A stretch of 64,000 nucleotides of DNA from Tous-C4FEB sp044356555 (GTDB lineage: Bacteria > Verrucomicrobiota > Verrucomicrobiia > Opitutales > Opitutaceae): positions 1 through 64,000 of the forward strand of contig JBIKWB010000020.1 in NCBI GenBank assembly GCA_044356555.1. The letters are read 5' to 3'. Of the stretch, positions 60,241 to 64,000 are shown piece after piece. Every line of letters starts with the position of its first letter. Positions within the stretch are counted from its first letter, which is position 1. Both the position numbers and the translations under genes were made by a program. The notes beneath the pieces were generated by a model. That model ran no database searches. It saw nothing but the letters and a program-made list of their open reading frames with translations, and had not been told where the DNA came from.

Positions 60241-61191
60241 ATGAACCGTCGTGATTTCATCGTTAACTCCTCGTTGCTCGCTTCCGCCGGGCTCGTCGCC
60301 CGCGCGCAATCCTCCGCTGCTGCCGGCTCTGTCACGCCCTCGGCCGCCAAAGCTCCCGCCCCCGCGCCGGCGCCCACGGTGACCGAGTTTCGTCCGCTGC
60401 GGCGCGGCGTGGGGCTCTTCTCGGCGCGCGGCGGCACCATCGGCTGGATGGTCAATAAGGATGCGCTGGTGGCGGTGGACACGCAGTTTGCCGACACCGC
60501 GGCGCTGTTTCTCGCCGGCCTGCCGGGGCGCGACGGGCGGATGTTCGACGCGGTGATCAACACCCACCACCACGCCGACCACACCGGCGGCAACGCCGTG
60601 CTCAAGCCTTCCGCCAAGACCATCGTGGCGCACGCCAACGTCCCCAAACTGCAATTCGCCGCCGCCGAAAAGGCCAACTCGCTCACAAAGCAGGTCTACG
60701 CCGACACGACGTTTCCCGAGGTCTGGCGCCGCGCGCTTGGCGACGAGATCGTGACCGCGCAATACCACGGCGTCGCGCACACCAGCGGCGACGCGATCGT
60801 GTTTTTCGAAAAAGCCAACGTCGTCCACTTGGGCGATCTGATGTTCAACCGCATGTATCCCTTCATCGACCGCGGCGCCGGCGCGAGTTTCCGCGGCTGG
60901 ATCAAAGTGCTCGAGGAGGCGGCGAAAACTTATCCGTCCGACGCCATTTACGTCTTCGGCCACGGGAATCCGAAGTTCGGCGTGACCGGCACGCGCGGGG
61001 ATCTCCTCGTGTTGCGCGACTACATCTCCGGTTTGTTGGCGCACGTCGGGAAACAGATCGCCGCCGGCGAGCCGAAGGAGAAGATCGTGGCGTTGGCCAA
61101 CCTCGAAGGCTTCCCGGACTTCCACCTGCCGCTCCCCAACCGGCTCGGCATGAACCTCGGCGCGGCGTTCGACGAGCTGACGAAAAAATAG
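60241..61191 (+). CDS. Tat-exported MBL-fold metallo-hydrolase
   Basis: 316 residues. The N-terminus MNRRDFIVNSSLLASAGLVA is a Tat-type signal (RRDF). A Pro/Ala linker follows, then the metallo-beta-lactamase fold with the metal motif THHHADHTGG (HxHxDH), a later histidine in YHGVAHTSGD, an aspartate in LGDLMFNRM and a final histidine in FGHGNPKFGV. It hydrolyses an unknown ester, lactam or thioester in the periplasm. Transcription is divergent from the sigma gene. Confidence 0.92.
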   Translation: MNRRDFIVNSSLLASAGLVARAQSSAAAGSVTPSAAKAPAPAPAPTVTEFRPLRRGVGLFSARGGTIGWMVNKDALVAVDTQFADTAALFLAGLPGRDGRMFDAVINTHHHADHTGGNAVLKPSAKTIVAHANVPKLQFAAAEKANSLTKQVYADTTFPEVWRRALGDEIVTAQYHGVAHTSGDAIVFFEKANVVHLGDLMFNRMYPFIDRGAGASFRGWIKVLEEAAKTYPSDAIYVFGHGNPKFGVTGTRGDLLVLRDYISGLLAHVGKQIAAGEPKEKIVALANLEGFPDFHLPLPNRLGMNLGAAFDELTKK

Positions 61192-61302
61192 TTGAGCCTC
61201 GGAAAACGGCAACGGGGATTGGCCGATGCCGAGGGAGTCGTTCCCCTGAAAGTCTTCGAACAGAGGTTTGCGCCACGGTCTCTCGCATCTATCCATAAGG
61301 CT

Positions 61303-62148
61303 ATGCCGTCCGCGTCCTCTAGCCCTGGGAAAATCGTTAAACTGACCAAAAGACTCCGCACCTCCGCGACGCCGCGGGTATTTTTTGGTGACGTGATCTA
61401 TGCGCCGGGTGGCACGTGCGGCCCGCGAGTCCAACAGGACTACCAGATTGTGTCGCTCATAGAGGGCGAGGTCGTCGTGACGGTCGACGAGAAGCCGCTG
61501 GTCCTCGCGGCCGGAGAGATGGCTTTGTTTCGGCCGGGCGCGAAGGAGTTTTTCCGCTTCTCGACGAAACGAAAAACCCACCACACGTGGTGCGCCTTGC
61601 GCCCGGAATTTGTGCCGGCGGAACTCGTGGCCGCGATCGAGGCGGCGCCCTTGAAGGTGCGGCTGACCCGCCGTTTCGAGCAGGTGATGGAACTCGGGCT
61701 TTCGCTGCCGCGAGGGGCGACCGAGCGGGCCGCCGGATTGATTGAGGCTCTCGGGCTCGCCGCCCTGCAGGAGTTCGTCTTCGCCGGTTTGGGCACCGGG
61801 GGCGCGATGGCGGCCGAACCGGATGCGTTGCGCCGTGCGCTGGAGTGGATCGGCCATGCCGGCCACGAACGCACCGACCTGCCAAAGTTGGCGCGGGAGG
61901 CGGGCGTGTCGCCGGCCCAGCTCGTGAAACTTTTCAAGCAACATTTCGACACGACACCGCTGCGTTTCGTGTGGACGGCGCGCACCCGGCGCGGTGTGCA
62001 AATGTTGCGCGAGACCGGTTTGACCGTTGCGGAAGTGGCCAACCGTTGTGGTTTTCAGTCGCCGTTTCACTTTTCCCGCTGGGTGCGGGCGTTGCACGGC
62101 GCGCCTCCGCGCGCGGTCCGGGCGCAGGCGTGGGCGGCTCAATTGTGA
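61303..62148 (+). CDS. AraC family transcriptional regulator (cupin-sensing)
   Basis: About 281 residues from the ATG at 61303. The N-terminal cupin-like domain is GDVIYAPGGTCGPRVQQDYQIVSLIEGEVVVTVDEKPLVLAAGEMALFRPG. The C-terminal double helix-turn-helix includes LPKLAREAGVSPAQLVKLFKQHFDTTPLRFVW and VAEVANRCGFQSPFHFSRWVRALHGAPPR. It stands 87 bases before a TonB-receptor gene on the same strand and may control that receptor. Confidence 0.9.
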   Translation: MPSASSSPGKIVKLTKRLRTSATPRVFFGDVIYAPGGTCGPRVQQDYQIVSLIEGEVVVTVDEKPLVLAAGEMALFRPGAKEFFRFSTKRKTHHTWCALRPEFVPAELVAAIEAAPLKVRLTRRFEQVMELGLSLPRGATERAAGLIEALGLAALQEFVFAGLGTGGAMAAEPDALRRALEWIGHAGHERTDLPKLAREAGVSPAQLVKLFKQHFDTTPLRFVWTARTRRGVQMLRETGLTVAEVANRCGFQSPFHFSRWVRALHGAPPRAVRAQAWAAQL

Positions 62149-62234
62149 CGAACAGATGACAGGATTGTGACGATCCGGTGACGGAATGGGAGGGGGCTTG
62201 ACGGTGAATTTTGACTGCGGGCACGGTCGGCGTC

Positions 62235-64000
62235 ATGACCTTGTTCCGCACTTTGCTACTACTCGCGCTGACCAGCGTGCTTGCCCACTCCGCCTCCGCC
62301 CAATCCGTCGCCACGGGCACGGTGGTCGGTCGCGTAACCGATGACTCCTCCCGACTCGCTCTCGGCGGCGCACGGGTGAGCGTCGCCGGGACGGCGCTCG
62401 AAACGTTCGCCGACCAGAGCGGTGATTACACGCTCCTCAACGTGCCGGCAGGTGCACAGACGTTGGAGTTTTCCTACGTCGGTTATCCCGATGCCACGCA
62501 AGCGGTCTCCGTCGCCCCGACCGGTGCCACGGCGGTCAACTTTGCGTTCGGCTCGAAAACGGTGAAGCTCGATGCCTTCGTCATCTCGGGCAGCGCGGTG
62601 GGCTCTGCCCGCGCGATCAACCAGCAGCGTGCCGCTGAAACCCTCACCAGTATCGTCGCATCCGACGACATCGGCCGTTTTCCCGACCAGAACGCCGCCG
62701 AATCGATCCAGCGCATTCCCGGCGTCGCGCTCTACCGCGACCAAGGCGAGGGCCGCTTCATCGTCGTCCGCGGCATCCGCCCGGATCTGAACACCGTCCA
62801 ACTCAATGGCGTGAGCATCGCCACGCCGGATCGTGGCAACCGTACGCTTCCGCTCGATGTGATTCCTTCCGATGCGCTTGGGGCGATCGAGGTCGCGAAA
62901 GTCGCCACGCCGGATAAAGAGATGGACGGTCTCGGCGGCCGCGTTGATCTCAAGACCCGCAGCGCCTTCGACCTCAAAGAGCGTCAACTCCAGTTTTCCG
63001 CGCAGGGCCAATACAACGACCTCCGCGACCGCCTCAGCAGCAAGTTCAACGGCACCTATGCCGATGTGTTAAACGACGGAAAGATCGGCATCATCTTTTC
63101 GCCCACCTGGCAGGATCGCCGCATGGGCTCGGATAATTTCGAGGTCGGCGGGCCTTGGTCGCTGCGCCCTGTGCCCGGCACCACGACGGGCCAGACCGCG
63201 TTTTTCAACAACGACATGAACTACCGCGCCTACGATCTCACCCGCCTGCGCTATGGCGCCAACGGGGCGATCGAGTTCAAGCCTGACCGCGAATCGCTCT
63301 TCTACGTGCGTGGCCTCTACTCGAAGTTCAAAGACAGCGAAATCCGCCAGATCACCGTGATCCCATTTTCCGAGGGCACGCTGACGGCGCTGACGCCCGT
63401 GAGCGCCACCGTCACCGGCGTGCGCCGCGAGGCCAAGCAGCTTCGCGTCCGCGCCAAAGAGCAGGATGTTTACAGCTTCAGCGCCGGCGGCGAAGTGACG
63501 CGCGGCAATTGGAAATACGACGGCCGCGCCGCTTACAGCGAGGGCAAGGAACTGCGCCCCGAGGCCGCCACCATCTTCCGCAAATCTGCCCGCGGCACGG
63601 ATTGGACCTACTCCTTTGCTAACGGGATTTATGACCCGGTGATCACTCAGACCGGCGGCACCTCGATCAGCGATCCTGCTTCGTTCAACGAATTCAATCG
63701 CCTCCGCACCGCCCCCGCGAGCGGCTCGGAGACGGAATATAACGTCGGTGGCAACGCCCGCCACGACTTCACTTTGGCCGGTGCTCGGCCCGCTTTCGTG
63801 AAATTTGGTGCCCGATACCGGGTCAAGGAAAAGGTCCAGGAGGTCGAGCAGTTTAATTTTGCCCAGCTTCCAAGCTACACCTTTGCCTCCCTGGCCGAGC
63901 CCCAGACGGCGGACGACTACTCGTTCCTCACCGGCCCTCGCCTGAGCGCGGCGAAGTTCACGTCGGCGTTCATCGACAACCAAAGCGCGTTCACCGCGAC
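62235..64000 (+). CDS. TonB-dependent receptor with carboxypeptidase-like N-domain (3' end outside window)
   Basis: Read from the ATG at 62235; the frame is open to the window end (588 codons visible). A signal peptide MTLFRTLLLLALTSVLAHSA is followed by a carboxypeptidase-regulatory-like beta domain (VGRVTDDSSRLALGGARVSV, YTLLNVPAGAQTLEFSYVGY) typical of SusC-like receptors. Next come the plug (IVASDDIGRFPDQNAAESIQRIPGVAL, IVVRGIRPDLNTVQLNGVS) and the start of the barrel. The plug type (NxxDxIGRFPDQN) is common in receptors for oligosaccharides and proteins. It is probably regulated by the AraC protein upstream. Confidence 0.93.
   Translation, partial: MTLFRTLLLLALTSVLAHSASAQSVATGTVVGRVTDDSSRLALGGARVSVAGTALETFADQSGDYTLLNVPAGAQTLEFSYVGYPDATQAVSVAPTGATAVNFAFGSKTVKLDAFVISGSAVGSARAINQQRAAETLTSIVASDDIGRFPDQNAAESIQRIPGVALYRDQGEGRFIVVRGIRPDLNTVQLNGVSIATPDRGNRTLPLDVIPSDALGAIEVAKVATPDKEMDGLGGRVDLKTRSAFDLKERQLQFSAQGQYNDLRDRLSSKFNGTYADVLNDGKIGIIFSPTWQDRRMGSDNFEVGGPWSLRPVPGTTTGQTAFFNNDMNYRAYDLTRLRYGANGAIEFKPDRESLFYVRGLYSKFKDSEIRQITVIPFSEGTLTALTPVSATVTGVRREAKQLRVRAKEQDVYSFSAGGEVTRGNWKYDGRAAYSEGKELRPEAATIFRKSARGTDWTYSFANGIYDPVITQTGGTSISDPASFNEFNRLRTAPASGSETEYNVGGNARHDFTLAGARPAFVKFGARYRVKEKVQEVEQFNFAQLPSYTFASLAEPQTADDYSFLTGPRLSAAKFTSAFIDNQSAFTA

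Noticed and set aside
59446..62142. 898-residue minus-strand frame
   Set aside because: Only its last 219 codons are a sigma factor; the rest is antisense to the AraC and MBL genes.

Overview
The window is high-GC and gene-dense. I think it comes from a Gram-negative heterotroph of the Verrucomicrobiota, most likely Opitutaceae-like. This is inferred from the abundance of large TonB-dependent receptors, the catabolic genes (Gfo/Idh oxidoreductase, SSS symporter, AraC regulators, PhyH-type dioxygenase, glycoside-hydrolase-like protein), the scarcity of clear Shine-Dalgarno sites and the many intergenic palindromes. No rRNA or other definitive marker is present, so the taxonomy is not proven.

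Layout. 1-0.4 kb: 3' end of an IS1380-type transposase. 0.6-7.2 kb (minus): mutarotase-like protein, small secreted protein, MsbA-like ABC exporter, and a coupled SSS symporter / Gfo-Idh oxidoreductase pair. 7.2-13.9 kb: a ferritin-like di-iron protein and a PhyH dioxygenase, divergent from an AraC regulator, then a large glycosidase-like protein and a flavin reductase. 14.1-15.5 kb: small membrane protein and a PIN/RHH toxin-antitoxin pair. 15.8-21.5 kb (minus): a housekeeping run rpmH-rnpA-yidD-yidC-yebC-metX-metW; rpmH (45 codons) is read directly from the sequence. 21.6-27.8 kb: phosphodiesterase, YgjP-like metallopeptidase, FKBP, a pilin-like protein, an intact cyclophilin with a decayed tandem copy, PpnP and a secreted thioredoxin-like protein. 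27.77-28.30 kb is a gene-less, strongly structured stretch whose 5' end resembles a group II intron. Then follow a RibBA-type protein with a ruined GTP cyclohydrolase half, a TonB-receptor remnant and a two-gene nucleotidyltransferase module.

31.3-46 kb: a 1223-aa TonB receptor with an EF-hand loop, a TMTC-like membrane/TPR protein, a DUF3299 protein, an ACT-domain protein, a CDF metal transporter and two tandem paralogous TonB receptors. 46-50 kb: GTP-dependent PEP carboxykinase, a secreted protein, an HDOD protein and tRNA-Arg(TCG). 50-57 kb: FAD oxidoreductase plus acyl desaturase (lipid modification), Ski2-like helicase, MFS exporter and a TonB C-terminal domain. 57.4-60.1 kb (minus): ECF sigma factor, anti-sigma factor with HEAT-like repeats and a DUF4097 protein. 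60.2-64 kb: Tat-exported MBL hydrolase, AraC regulator and the start of another TonB receptor.

The most distinctive things are: (i) the set of unrelated intergenic palindromic repeat families, (ii) the structured region at 27.8-28.3 kb, (iii) the cyclophilin copy that lost its coupled start codon by one transition, and (iv) the ferritin-like/PhyH/AraC locus, whose substrate I cannot assign.
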